Source of the DNA: an uncultured Lachnoanaerobaculum sp.
Lineage (GTDB): Bacteria > Bacillota > Clostridia > Lachnospirales > Lachnospiraceae
Assembly (NCBI GenBank): GCA_946999385.1
Contig: CAMQCZ010000031.1
Location: forward strand, 1-15,795
DNA: 15,795 nucleotides
Reading direction: 5' to 3'
Part shown: piece by piece, positions 1 to 6,167 of the stretch
Position numbering within the stretch: position 1 is the stretch's first letter
Layout: every line of letters begins with the position of its first letter
Position numbers and translations under genes: made by a program
The notes under the pieces: model-generated
Database searches by the model: none
What the model saw: only the letters and a program-made list of their open reading frames with translations
Told to the model about the DNA's origin: nothing

Positions 1-45
1 CCTGAAGGTAGTGGGTTTCCACCTATGGCAGACGAAAGGATTTAA
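1..45 (+). CDS. C-terminal tail of an unidentified upstream gene (partial)
   Basis: Frame 1 is open from the window edge to a TAA at 43-45 and reads as 14 residues, PEGSGFPPMADERI. The stop lies 3 bases before the next ATG. The ribosome binding site of the next gene (AAAGGA, 35-40) lies inside this frame, a layout typical of genes in one operon. The tail is too short to recognise a family. It could also be chance, because 14 open codons prove little. Confidence 0.4.
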   Translation, partial: PEGSGFPPMADERI

Positions 46-48
46 TTT

Positions 49-810
49 ATGAAATTTATAAAAGAAGGAAATGAAGGTGCAAAAAATATCATTTTAGTTT
101 CCGGTATGGGGATGGATTGTCAAAAATCATTGGGAGCTTTGGCTTCACTTCTAAAGGATGAGTATCATATAAATTATCTGATTTTAGATGGAGCTTTTGG
201 AGAAGGTAATTTTGATTCTATCAGTAGTCAAGCTAAAAAGGCTGTTGAACTAATAAAAAAAGAATATAATGGAAGGATAGACTATGCTTTTGGTATATCT
301 ATGGGAGCTAATATTTTAATTAAGATTTTAGAGATAAAGCCTGATATATTTGAAAAAGTGGTTTTGGATGCTCCATTTCTAGTTAAATTCAATAAGTTGA
401 TTTGTAAAACAATGTCAAAAATGTATGCTAATAAAATTAAAAAATTGTTGGATACAGAAGAATATAATAAATTAAATGAATTTATAGGTGAAAAATTAGG
501 ACCTATATATAAAGAAAGAAATATAGATTTTATAAGTATTATAGATAAGAATTTAAGTGAAAAATCTATAGAAAATCAAGCCTATCATTCATATACTATG
601 GATTTATCGTCAGGACTCAAACATGTTAAGGCTAAGATTTTATTTGTATGTGGTGATAGAGAAAAATTTGCTCTACAATCTTTTGATATTTTGAAAAAAT
701 ATATACAAAATATACGTTTAATAAAATTTAAAAATCATGATCATGGAACAAAATTAAAACTGGAATTAGATAGTTATAAAGAGCTTATATGTAGTTTTTT
801 TAATAGTTGA
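49..810 (+). CDS. Alpha/beta hydrolase family protein
   Basis: A 253-residue protein with the alpha/beta hydrolase fold signature. A short strand and loop (IILVSGMGMD, about residues 14-23) sits where the oxyanion-hole loop is expected. The nucleophile elbow G-I-S-M-G is at 82-86, making Ser84 the likely nucleophile. The acid is probably Asp203 in CGDRE, and the base His230 or His232 near the C-terminus. No signal peptide or membrane segment is visible, so it is probably cytoplasmic. The family covers esterases, lipases, thioesterases and peptidases, and nothing here fixes the substrate. The start is ATG with AAAGGA 8 bases upstream. It follows the preceding frame after 3 bases and is probably the last gene of an operon that begins outside the window. 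The family call is fairly sure; the specific function is unknown. Confidence 0.8.
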   Translation: MKFIKEGNEGAKNIILVSGMGMDCQKSLGALASLLKDEYHINYLILDGAFGEGNFDSISSQAKKAVELIKKEYNGRIDYAFGISMGANILIKILEIKPDIFEKVVLDAPFLVKFNKLICKTMSKMYANKIKKLLDTEEYNKLNEFIGEKLGPIYKERNIDFISIIDKNLSEKSIENQAYHSYTMDLSSGLKHVKAKILFVCGDREKFALQSFDILKKYIQNIRLIKFKNHDHGTKLKLELDSYKELICSFFNS

Positions 811-905
811 TATAAAAATTTCTGATTTAATAAAATATTATTATAGATATTTATACAGTTTTTTTATATTGATACTTATTATTCAAAAAAAATATTTTTT
901 AACTA

Positions 906-934
906 TTGACAAATATAAAAATATAACTTAATAT
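906..934 (+). promoter_or_regulatory. Probable promoter of the infC-rpmI-rplT operon
   Basis: A perfect -35 box TTGACA (906-911) is followed after 17 bp by TAATAT (929-934), which keeps the first two and last two bases of the -10 consensus. A perfect TATAAT also occurs at 934-939, but its 22-bp spacing to the same -35 is too long. Either way transcription would begin near 940-946, about 165 bases ahead of the infC start, leaving room for a structured leader. The exact -10 element is uncertain. Confidence 0.6.
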
Positions 935-944
935 ATAATAGGTT

Positions 945-1060
945 AAAAAAGAAAGAAGGTTCGCCTCACCTTGGCATTGATTTATATGACCTAGGTTAAT
1001 AGTTTTTACACTCTTTGTGTAATTTCTTTTGGCGGATAGTTTTCTATCTGCTTTTTTCTT
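945..1060 (+). ncRNA. Structured mRNA leader of infC operon, candidate L20-type attenuator
   Basis: Seen: three local hairpins. These are AAGGT/ACCTT (956-960 with 968-972), TTACAC/GTGTAA (1006-1011 with 1017-1022) and the terminator at 1032-1051. The loop of the first hairpin carries TCGCC. Bases 959-965 (GTTCGCC) can pair with 1031-1037 (GGCGGAT) in seven consecutive pairs, two of them G-U, and this would consume the left arm of the terminator. Terminator and long-range helix are therefore mutually exclusive. Known: the infC-rpmI-rplT operon of Firmicutes such as B. subtilis is repressed by ribosomal protein L20 binding a leader that mimics its 23S rRNA site and promotes premature termination. 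Inferred: this leader works the same way, since L20 is the last gene of this operon. I cannot run a covariance-model search, so the Rfam L20 leader assignment is unconfirmed. Confidence 0.65.
1032..1057 (+). terminator. Intrinsic terminator (attenuator) upstream of infC
   Basis: GCGGATAG (1032-1039) pairs over its full 8 bases, one G-U, with CTATCTGC (1044-1051) around a TTTT loop. Six T residues follow (1052-1057). It sits between the operon promoter and the first gene, with no gene ending just before it. Its role is thus conditional termination of the infC transcript rather than the end of an upstream unit. Confidence 0.8.
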
Positions 1061-1108
1061 ATGAAAAAAGTAATGGTTGATAATAATTTATTTAGGAGGT
1101 GTAAGACA

Positions 1109-1618
1109 ATTAGCGAGCAAATAATTAACGAACAAATTAAAGCTAAAGAGGTTCGTCTTATAGGAGATGATGGCGAACAATTAGGTATAGTTTCTATTAG
1201 TGTAGCTTTAACAAAAGCAAGTGAGAAGGGGTTAGATTTAGTGCTTATAGCACCTACAGCTAAACCACCTGTATGTAAGATTATAAATTATGGCAAATAT
1301 AAATATGAGCTTACCAGAAAAGACAAAGAAGCTAAAAAGAAACAAAAAGTAATAGAAGTTAAAGAGGTTCGTTTATCTCCAAATATTGACACTAATGATC
1401 TAAATACAAAGATAAGCTCAGCCAGAAAATTTCTTGAAAAAGGAAATAAGGTTAAGGTTGCACTTAGATTTAGAGGAAGAGAAATGACACGTATGAATAG
1501 TTCAAAATATATACTTGATGATTTTGCTCAGGCTTTATCCGATATATCTATAATTGATAAGCCTTCAAAAGCTGAAGGTAGAAATTTGATCATGTTTTTA
1601 TCAGCCAAAAAGTCTTAA
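1109..1618 (+). CDS. infC: Translation initiation factor IF-3, AUU start
   Basis: IF-3 binds the 30S subunit, checks initiator tRNA-AUG pairing and prevents premature 50S joining. The 169-residue product has the N-domain (SEQIINEQIKAKEVRLI, then LDLVLIAPTAKPPVCKI), the Lys/Arg-rich linker helix and the C-domain (VKEVRLSPNID through the Gly/Arg region GNKVKVALRFRGREM). Start choice: homology with IF-3 begins at ATT 1109, preceded by AGGAGG (1094-1099) 9 bases away. The upstream in-frame ATG at 1061 lies 3 bases after the attenuator T-tract, has no ribosome binding site, and would add 16 residues (including the Shine-Dalgarno translated as FRR) that IF-3 proteins lack. AUU starts are well known for infC, where IF-3 itself discriminates against the codon and so represses its own synthesis. 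First gene of the infC-rpmI-rplT operon; 29 bases separate it from rpmI. Confidence 0.95.
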   Translation: MSEQIINEQIKAKEVRLIGDDGEQLGIVSISVALTKASEKGLDLVLIAPTAKPPVCKIINYGKYKYELTRKDKEAKKKQKVIEVKEVRLSPNIDTNDLNTKISSARKFLEKGNKVKVALRFRGREMTRMNSSKYILDDFAQALSDISIIDKPSKAEGRNLIMFLSAKKS

Positions 1619-1647
1619 AAAAAGATATTATTTGAGGAGGAATAGTT

Positions 1648-1845
1648 ATGCCAAAGTTGAAAACAAGCAGAGCTGCAGCAAAGCGTTTTAAAAAGACCGC
1701 TACAGGTAAATTAGTAAGAAATAAAGCTTACAAATCTCACATCTTAACTAAGAAGTCAACAAAAAGAAAGAGAAATCTTAGAAAAGATATAGTAACTGAT
1801 GCAACAAACTCAAAGGTTATGAAGAAGATTTTACCATATCTATAA
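1648..1845 (+). CDS. rpmI: 50S ribosomal protein L35
   Basis: A 65-residue, strongly basic protein of the usual L35 length. The family signature is clear from the start (MPKLKTSRAAAKRFKKTATG, residues 1-20), followed by the Lys/Arg-rich middle KKSTKRKRNLRK. L35 is a component of the large ribosomal subunit. ATG is preceded by AGGAGG (1635-1640) with 7-base spacing. It lies between infC and rplT in the conserved order, with no promoter or terminator in either gap, so it is co-transcribed and subject to the leader control upstream of infC. Confidence 0.98.
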   Translation: MPKLKTSRAAAKRFKKTATGKLVRNKAYKSHILTKKSTKRKRNLRKDIVTDATNSKVMKKILPYL

Positions 1846-1871
1846 GACAGAGTTAAGAAGGAGGAAGTGAA

Positions 1872-2228
1872 ATGGCAAGAGTTAAGGGTGCTATGAATGC
1901 TAGAAAAAAGCATAATAGAGTTTTAAAATTAGCAAAAGGCTATAGAGGAGCACGTTCAAAACAATATAGAATTGCAAAGCAATCAGTTATGAGAGCTTTA
2001 GCTAGTGCATATGCAGGAAGAAAACAAAAGAAAAGACAATTTAGACAATTATGGATTGCACGTATTAATGCCGCTACAAGAATGAATGGATTATCATATT
2101 CAAGATTTATGTATGGATTAAAATTAGCAGGTGTTGAAATGAATAGAAAGATTTTAGCAGACTTGGCTATAAATGATGTAAAAGCATTTGAAGCTTTGGT
2201 AAATACTGCAAAATCAAAGTTAGCATAA
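1872..2228 (+). CDS. rplT: 50S ribosomal protein L20
   Basis: A 118-residue basic protein of standard L20 length. The Arg/Lys-rich N-terminal extension (ARVKGAMNARKKHNRVLKLA, then KGYRGARSKQYRIAKQ) threads through 23S rRNA in the known structure. The globular C-terminal part (residues about 60-118) contains RQLWIARINAATR and GLSYSRFM. L20 is an early 50S assembly protein and, in Firmicutes, the repressor of its own operon through the infC leader. ATG has AAGGAGG (1858-1864) 7 bases upstream. Last gene of the operon; a strong terminator begins 3 bases after the stop. Confidence 0.98.
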   Translation: MARVKGAMNARKKHNRVLKLAKGYRGARSKQYRIAKQSVMRALASAYAGRKQKKRQFRQLWIARINAATRMNGLSYSRFMYGLKLAGVEMNRKILADLAINDVKAFEALVNTAKSKLA

Positions 2229-2230
2229 AA

Positions 2231-2270
2231 AATACAAGGGCTTTTGAAGTCCTTGTATTATTTTATTTCT
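2231..2270 (+). terminator. Intrinsic terminator after rplT
   Basis: AATACAAGG (2231-2239) pairs with CCTTGTATT (2251-2259). The helix continues inward through a G-U pair and CTT/AAG to a 3-base loop, giving about 13 pairs. It is followed by the T-rich run ATTTTATTT. It starts directly after the rplT stop and closes the infC operon. Confidence 0.9.
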
Positions 2271-2383
2271 AAAAATTATAAAATAAATTATCAACATACG
2301 AAAAATTTTATGTACTGATACTTATTATAATAAATTATCGTATTATCTTATGAATTTAAATTATTTTATTTATGATATTAATA

Positions 2384-2412
2384 TTGACTAAATAGTATTA
2401 GAGTGGTATTAT
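2384..2412 (+). promoter_or_regulatory. guaB promoter (extended -10)
   Basis: TTGACT (2384-2389), a 17-bp spacer and TATTAT (2407-2412), with TG one base before the -10 (2404-2405), an extended -10 element. Transcription would start near 2419, downstream of the in-frame GTG at 2403, so that codon cannot begin the protein made from this promoter. No purine riboswitch-like structure is visible between 2419 and the start codon, and I see no convincing PurR box. Confidence 0.75.
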
Positions 2413-2447
2413 TTACAACTAATATTTTAAGTTATTTAGGAGGAAAA

Positions 2448-3902
2448 ATGGCAAAGATAATTTATGAAGGTATTACCTTTGATGATGTTTTATTACAGCC
2501 TGCATATTCAGATGTTATAGGAAATCAGATTGATATTACTACTTATTTAACAAAAAAAATAAAATTGAATATTCCTTTAATGAGTGCAGGAATGGATACA
2601 GTTACGGAGCATAGAATGGCTATTGCTATAGCCAGACAAGGTGGAATAGGAATTATACATAAAAATATGAGCATAGAAGAACAAGCCAATGAAGTTGATA
2701 AGGTAAAACGTTCAGAAAATGGTGTAATTACCGATCCATTTTTTTTATCTCCTGAGCATACATTAAAGGATGCCGATGAGCTTATGTCAAGATTCCGTAT
2801 TTCAGGAGTACCGATAACTGTAAATAATAAGCTGGTTGGTATAATAACAAATAGAGATTTAAAATTTGAAGAAGATTATTCAAAAAAAATATCAGAATGT
2901 ATGACTAAGGATAACTTGGTTACAGCCTTAGAAGGAATAACGGTAGAAGAAGCCAAAAAAATATTAGCAAAGGCAAGAGTTGAAAAATTACCTATAGTAG
3001 ATAAAAATGGAAATCTAAAGGGACTTATAACTATTAAAGATATAGAAAAACAAATTAAATATCCTAATTCAGCTAAGGATGAATATGGAAGATTACTTTG
3101 CGGTGCGGCACTTGGAATTACAAATGATGTATTGGATAGATGTGAGGCACTGGTTAATGCCAAGGTTGATGTTGTGGTTTTAGATTCGGCACATGGACAT
3201 TCTGAAAATGTAATTAAATGTGTAAAAATGATAAAAGAGAAATTTAAGGATTTAGATGTAATAGCCGGAAATGTTGCCACTGCACAGGCTACAATAGATT
3301 TAATAAAAGCGGGTGCAGATTGTGTGAAGGTAGGTATAGGTCCTGGTTCAATATGTACGACAAGAGTAGTTGCCGGAATAGGTGTTCCTCAAATTTCAGC
3401 CATTATGAAATGCTATGAGGTTGCCAAAGAATATAATATACCAATAATAGCTGATGGAGGTATAAAATATTCCGGAGATATAACCAAAGCTTTAGCTGCA
3501 GGTGGAAATGCCTGTATGTTAGGCTCAATATTTGCCGGTTGTGATGAAGCTCCGGGAGAATTTGAATTATATCAGGGAAGAAAATATAAAGTTTATAGAG
3601 GTATGGGTTCCCTTGCCGCTATGGAAAAAGGAAGTAAGGATAGATATTTTCAATCAAATGCTAAAAAGCTTGTTCCTGAGGGAGTTGAAGGAAGAGTTGC
3701 ATATAAAGGAGAGCTTGAAGATACTATATTCCAATTAATGGGTGGACTTCGTTCAGGTATGGGATATTGTGGAGCAAAGGATATACCTACTTTACAGGAA
3801 AAAGCAGAATTTGTAAAAATATCAAGTGCATCATTAAAGGAAAGCCATCCTCATGATATACATATAACAAAAGAGGCTCCTAATTATTCAACTGAAAATT
3901 AA
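2448..3902 (+). CDS. guaB: Inosine-5'-monophosphate dehydrogenase
   Basis: Oxidises IMP to XMP with NAD+, the committed step toward guanine nucleotides, in the cytoplasm. 484 residues, typical for bacteria. The TIM barrel opens with GITFDDVLLQPAYS (about 8-21) and SAGMDTVTE. A CBS-domain pair interrupts it (about 93-205, containing MSRFRISGVPI and KARVEKLPIV). The barrel resumes with LDSAHGHS. The catalytic loop GPGSICTTR carries Cys303, followed by ADGGI and the mobile flap with RYFQ (399-402). All expected key residues are present. Start: ATG 2448 has AGGAGG (2438-2443) just upstream; the longer frame from GTG 2403 begins upstream of the predicted transcript start and adds residues foreign to the family. 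Single-gene unit between its own promoter and a terminator. Confidence 0.97.
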   Translation: MAKIIYEGITFDDVLLQPAYSDVIGNQIDITTYLTKKIKLNIPLMSAGMDTVTEHRMAIAIARQGGIGIIHKNMSIEEQANEVDKVKRSENGVITDPFFLSPEHTLKDADELMSRFRISGVPITVNNKLVGIITNRDLKFEEDYSKKISECMTKDNLVTALEGITVEEAKKILAKARVEKLPIVDKNGNLKGLITIKDIEKQIKYPNSAKDEYGRLLCGAALGITNDVLDRCEALVNAKVDVVVLDSAHGHSENVIKCVKMIKEKFKDLDVIAGNVATAQATIDLIKAGADCVKVGIGPGSICTTRVVAGIGVPQISAIMKCYEVAKEYNIPIIADGGIKYSGDITKALAAGGNACMLGSIFAGCDEAPGEFELYQGRKYKVYRGMGSLAAMEKGSKDRYFQSNAKKLVPEGVEGRVAYKGELEDTIFQLMGGLRSGMGYCGAKDIPTLQEKAEFVKISSASLKESHPHDIHITKEAPNYSTEN

Positions 3903-3915
3903 ATAAGAGAAAAGT

Positions 3916-3952
3916 AAAAGGCTTTGTTATGTGTATGACAAAGCCTTTTAAG
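3916..3952. terminator. Bidirectional terminator between guaB and tRNA-Thr
   Basis: A perfect 12-bp stem, AAAAGGCTTTGT (3916-3927) with ACAAAGCCTTTT (3938-3949), around a 10-base loop. On the plus strand it ends in CCTTTT and serves guaB. On the minus strand the other arm gives GCCTTTT followed by ACTTTT, serving the convergent tRNA gene, whose 3' end abuts the stem. One hairpin thus closes both transcripts. Confidence 0.85.
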
Positions 3953-4022
3953 CTTATGAACGGACTCGAACCGTCGACCGACTCATTACGAATGAGTTGC
4001 GCTACCACTACGCCACATAAGC
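3951..4022 (-). tRNA. tRNA-Thr (anticodon CGU)
   Basis: Read on the minus strand, 72 bases fold as a full cloverleaf. The acceptor GCTTATG pairs perfectly with CATAAGC. The D-arm is GCGT/AGCGC with GG in the loop. The anticodon stem ACTCA/TGAGT encloses the loop TTCGTAA, giving anticodon CGT (window 3988-3990), which reads ACG, threonine. There is a 5-base variable loop, and the T-arm GACGG/CCGTT carries TTCGAGT. The discriminator base is T. CCA is not encoded, so it must be added by nucleotidyltransferase. It stands alone, convergent with guaB. Confidence 0.95.
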
Positions 4023-4032
4023 AAGTAACTAA

Positions 4033-4061
4033 AGTATATTTAGTATAATCTAAAATGTCAA
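4033..4061 (-). promoter_or_regulatory. Promoter of the tRNA-Thr gene
   Basis: On the minus strand, a perfect TTGACA (4061-4056), a 17-bp spacer and TATACT (4038-4033), five of six matches to the -10. Predicted initiation near 4026 gives a 5' leader of only a few bases before the mature tRNA end at 4022. Confidence 0.85.
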
Positions 4062-4076
4062 TAAAAAATAATAATA

Positions 4077-4751
4077 TTGCTAAAAAAAAATAAAAGTGTT
4101 ATATTAGACTGTAATCTAATTTCTTTAAATGATTTATTCATTATAAATATTCTTATGTTTAATATATTTAATTTACCCAATATTAAAAATGCCAAAAATA
4201 TTGCTTTTGCCGGTGTGTGTCAACATATGGGAACAACTACTCAGGCTATACAATTATGCTTATATTTAGCTTTAAAAGGTAAAAAAGTGTGCTATGTAGA
4301 AATGAATGACACTAAATTTTTAACGAAAATACAAAATTTATATAAGGATATTCAATACAATGATAGAGAGGCACAAATTATCTATAGAAATCTTATTTTA
4401 TATAAGGAAGAGTTTTATTATCAGGTTAAAAAATATAATTTTGACTTTATTATAAAAGATTATGGAGTATATAATAAATCAGGCTTTTATAAATTATCTT
4501 TTTTAGAGCAGGATATAAAAATAATAGTAAGTGGTATTAAGGCAAATGAAATATTTGAGATGGAAAAAATACTTAAAGATAGAAAATATAGCTTCTACTA
4601 TATTTTTAATTTTGTACCTAGAGAAGATATTGATGAGCTTATGGGACTTATGGATGATGAAAAGGATAGAGTGTTTTTTTCTCCCATTATTGTAGATATG
4701 TTTAATTTATATATTAAAAATGATAATTTTAAATTTATATTAGGAATATGA
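4077..4751 (+). CDS. Degenerate ParA/MinD-like P-loop protein, function unknown
   Basis: Up to 224 residues. The region NIAFAGVCQHMGTTTQAIQLCLYLALKGKKVCYVEMN (about 41-77) matches the strand, P-loop, helix, strand pattern of SIMIBI-class ATPases (ParA, MinD, CpaE). Aligned to KGGxGKTT it reads CQHMGTTT (48-55): both the signature lysine and the phosphate-binding lysine are replaced (Cys48, Thr53). A switch-II-like hhhKDYG follows at 124-130, and the strand IIVSG at 149-153 fits the fold. It may be non-hydrolysing or bind another ligand. I recall uncharacterised Lachnospiraceae proteins with the same GTTT and KDYG patterns, but cannot check. The start is unclear: the first candidate is TTG 4077 and the next ATG is 4155, and neither has a ribosome binding site. 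CpaE-like relatives often carry an extra N-terminal domain, so a 5' loss is possible. It overlaps the next gene by 4 bp. Confidence 0.7.
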   Translation: MLKKNKSVILDCNLISLNDLFIINILMFNIFNLPNIKNAKNIAFAGVCQHMGTTTQAIQLCLYLALKGKKVCYVEMNDTKFLTKIQNLYKDIQYNDREAQIIYRNLILYKEEFYYQVKKYNFDFIIKDYGVYNKSGFYKLSFLEQDIKIIVSGIKANEIFEMEKILKDRKYSFYYIFNFVPREDIDELMGLMDDEKDRVFFSPIIVDMFNLYIKNDNFKFILGI

Positions 4752-4969
4752 TATATAGAAAATACAAAAATATTTTATTAGATAAAAACGATATAAAAAA
4801 TAATACTAAAGAACATTTGCCAAGAAAATTTTTATTATTTATATTAGAATTATTTATATATATACTTGCTTTTGTAGGTGCAATAAGTCTTCTTTATCCT
4901 GAAATCCGCTTACATTTGTTTAGGGTTTTATATGAAGCATATAGAGAATTTATATTATTATGTAGATGA
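4748..4969 (+). CDS. Small single-pass membrane protein, unknown
   Basis: 73 residues. A charged N-terminal part (MIYRKYKNILLDKNDIKNN) precedes one hydrophobic segment at about 28-50 (FLLFILELFIYILAFVGAIS, then LLY) and a short amphipathic tail with Arg residues at the C-terminus. No signal-peptidase site is evident; it looks like a membrane anchor. It starts at an ATG overlapping the stop of the P-loop gene (ATGA), with a weak TAGGA upstream, so translational coupling is likely and the two proteins probably act together, perhaps as membrane partner and cytoplasmic NTPase-like subunit. That role is inference from position only. I do not recognise the family. No terminator is visible in the 96 bases before galE. 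Confidence 0.65.
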   Translation: MIYRKYKNILLDKNDIKNNTKEHLPRKFLLFILELFIYILAFVGAISLLYPEIRLHLFRVLYEAYREFILLCR

Positions 4970-5065
4970 AAAACTTAAAAAAATTATGTAAAATATAAAA
5001 TTATTATATGGTATAGATGTATATATTTTGTTAAAATATATAGGAATAAAGCTTGGAGGTATAAT

Positions 5066-6088
5066 ATGACTATATTAGTAACAGGCGGTGCAGGATATAT
5101 AGGGAGTCATACCTGTATCGAACTTATAAATAAAGGATATGATGTTGTTGTGCTTGATAATTTAATAAATTCTAATCCTAAAGCTCTAGATAGAGTTGAA
5201 CAATTAACAGGTAAAAAAATAAAATTTTATAAAGCTGACTGTTTAGATGAAGAGGCACTTTGCAAGATATTTGAAAATGAAAATATAGATGCAGTTATAC
5301 ATTTTGCCGGCCTTAAGGCTGTTGGAGAATCTGTATATAAGCCTTTGGAATATTATCATAATAATATTACAGGAACTTTAGTATTGACCTCTGTTATGAA
5401 AAAATATAATTGTAAAAATATAGTATTTTCATCAAGTGCTACAGTTTATGGAAATCCTGCTATTATTCCTATAACAGAAGAGTGTCCAAAGGGTGAGCTT
5501 ACAAATCCATATGGAAGAACGAAGAGTATGCTTGAGCAAATACTTACAGATTTAAATTATGCAGATAAAAAATGGAATGTAATTTTACTTAGATATTTTA
5601 ATCCTATAGGTGCACATGAATCAGGACTTATAGGTGAAGATCCAAGAGGAATACCTAATAATTTATTACCATATATATCACAGGTTGCAGTAGGAAAATT
5701 AAAAGAATTAAGTATATTTGGCAATGATTATGATACACCTGACGGAACGGGAGTTAGAGATTATATTCATGTAGTTGATTTAGCTAAGGGTCATGTTAAA
5801 GCACTTGATAAAATATTTAATGCAAAGCCTTTGGTAAGGGTATATAATTTAGGTACCGGAAAAGGATATTCCGTTTTGGAGGTAGTAAAGACATTTGAGA
5901 AAGTAAATAATTTGAAAATAAATTACATATTTAAAGAAAGAAGAGCAGGAGATATAGCTACTTGTTATAGTGATGCTACAAAGGCAAAAAATGAATTGAA
6001 TTGGACAGCCTCCAAAAATCTTGAGGATATGTGTAGGGATACATGGAGATGGCAAAAAAATAATCCTAACGGATTTGAAACAGAATAA
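5066..6088 (+). CDS. galE: UDP-glucose 4-epimerase
   Basis: Interconverts UDP-glucose and UDP-galactose with tightly bound NAD+, for galactose use (Leloir pathway) and for galactosyl precursors of envelope polymers. 340 residues, close to the 338 of E. coli. The short-chain dehydrogenase Rossmann signature GGAGYIGSHT is at 7-16. The catalytic residues fall at the same numbers as in E. coli: Ser124 in FSSSATVYG, Tyr149 and Lys153 in NPYGRTK. The extended-SDR substrate region includes LRYFNPIGAH and GTGVRDYIHVVDLA. ATG has GGAGG (5055-5059) 6 bases upstream. No other Leloir gene is adjacent. A possible extended -10 (TATAGA 5012-5017 with TG at 5009-5010) lacks a good -35, so it may have a weak promoter of its own or be read from the upstream pair. 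Confidence 0.95.
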   Translation: MTILVTGGAGYIGSHTCIELINKGYDVVVLDNLINSNPKALDRVEQLTGKKIKFYKADCLDEEALCKIFENENIDAVIHFAGLKAVGESVYKPLEYYHNNITGTLVLTSVMKKYNCKNIVFSSSATVYGNPAIIPITEECPKGELTNPYGRTKSMLEQILTDLNYADKKWNVILLRYFNPIGAHESGLIGEDPRGIPNNLLPYISQVAVGKLKELSIFGNDYDTPDGTGVRDYIHVVDLAKGHVKALDKIFNAKPLVRVYNLGTGKGYSVLEVVKTFEKVNNLKINYIFKERRAGDIATCYSDATKAKNELNWTASKNLEDMCRDTWRWQKNNPNGFETE

Positions 6089-6103
6089 AAATTCTTCACA
6101 AAA

Positions 6104-6156
6104 GTGCCAATAATCTTATAGAGATTATCTTGCAAGATGATTGGCACAAATTTTAA
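6104..6156 (+). terminator. Terminator after galE
   Basis: GTGCCAAT (6104-6111) pairs with ATTGGCAC (6140-6147). The helix can continue through ATCTT (6113-6117) with AAGAT (6134-6138) around one internal mismatch. A shorter inner alternative, AATCT/AGATT, also exists. The T-run after the stem is short (AAATTTT). It lies 15 bases after the galE stop. The stem is convincing; termination efficiency is uncertain because of the weak T-tract. Confidence 0.65.
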
Positions 6157-6167
6157 ATAAAAATCTA

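Noticed and set aside
2271..2383. Purine riboswitch or PurR box upstream of guaB
   Set aside because: No purine aptamer core or convincing tandem CCGAA elements; most of this stretch also lies upstream of the predicted transcription start.
2876..3280. Minus-strand open frame of 134 codons
   Set aside because: It lies wholly inside guaB in antisense; the guaB frame is intact with all motifs, and the antisense product has no recognisable domain.
3532..3738. Plus-strand open frame of 68 codons in another phase
   Set aside because: Internal to guaB, overlapping the conserved flap region; a chance frame.
5849..6147. Two overlapping minus-strand open frames at the end of galE
   Set aside because: Antisense to galE and its terminator, low-complexity residues, no ribosome binding site or domain.
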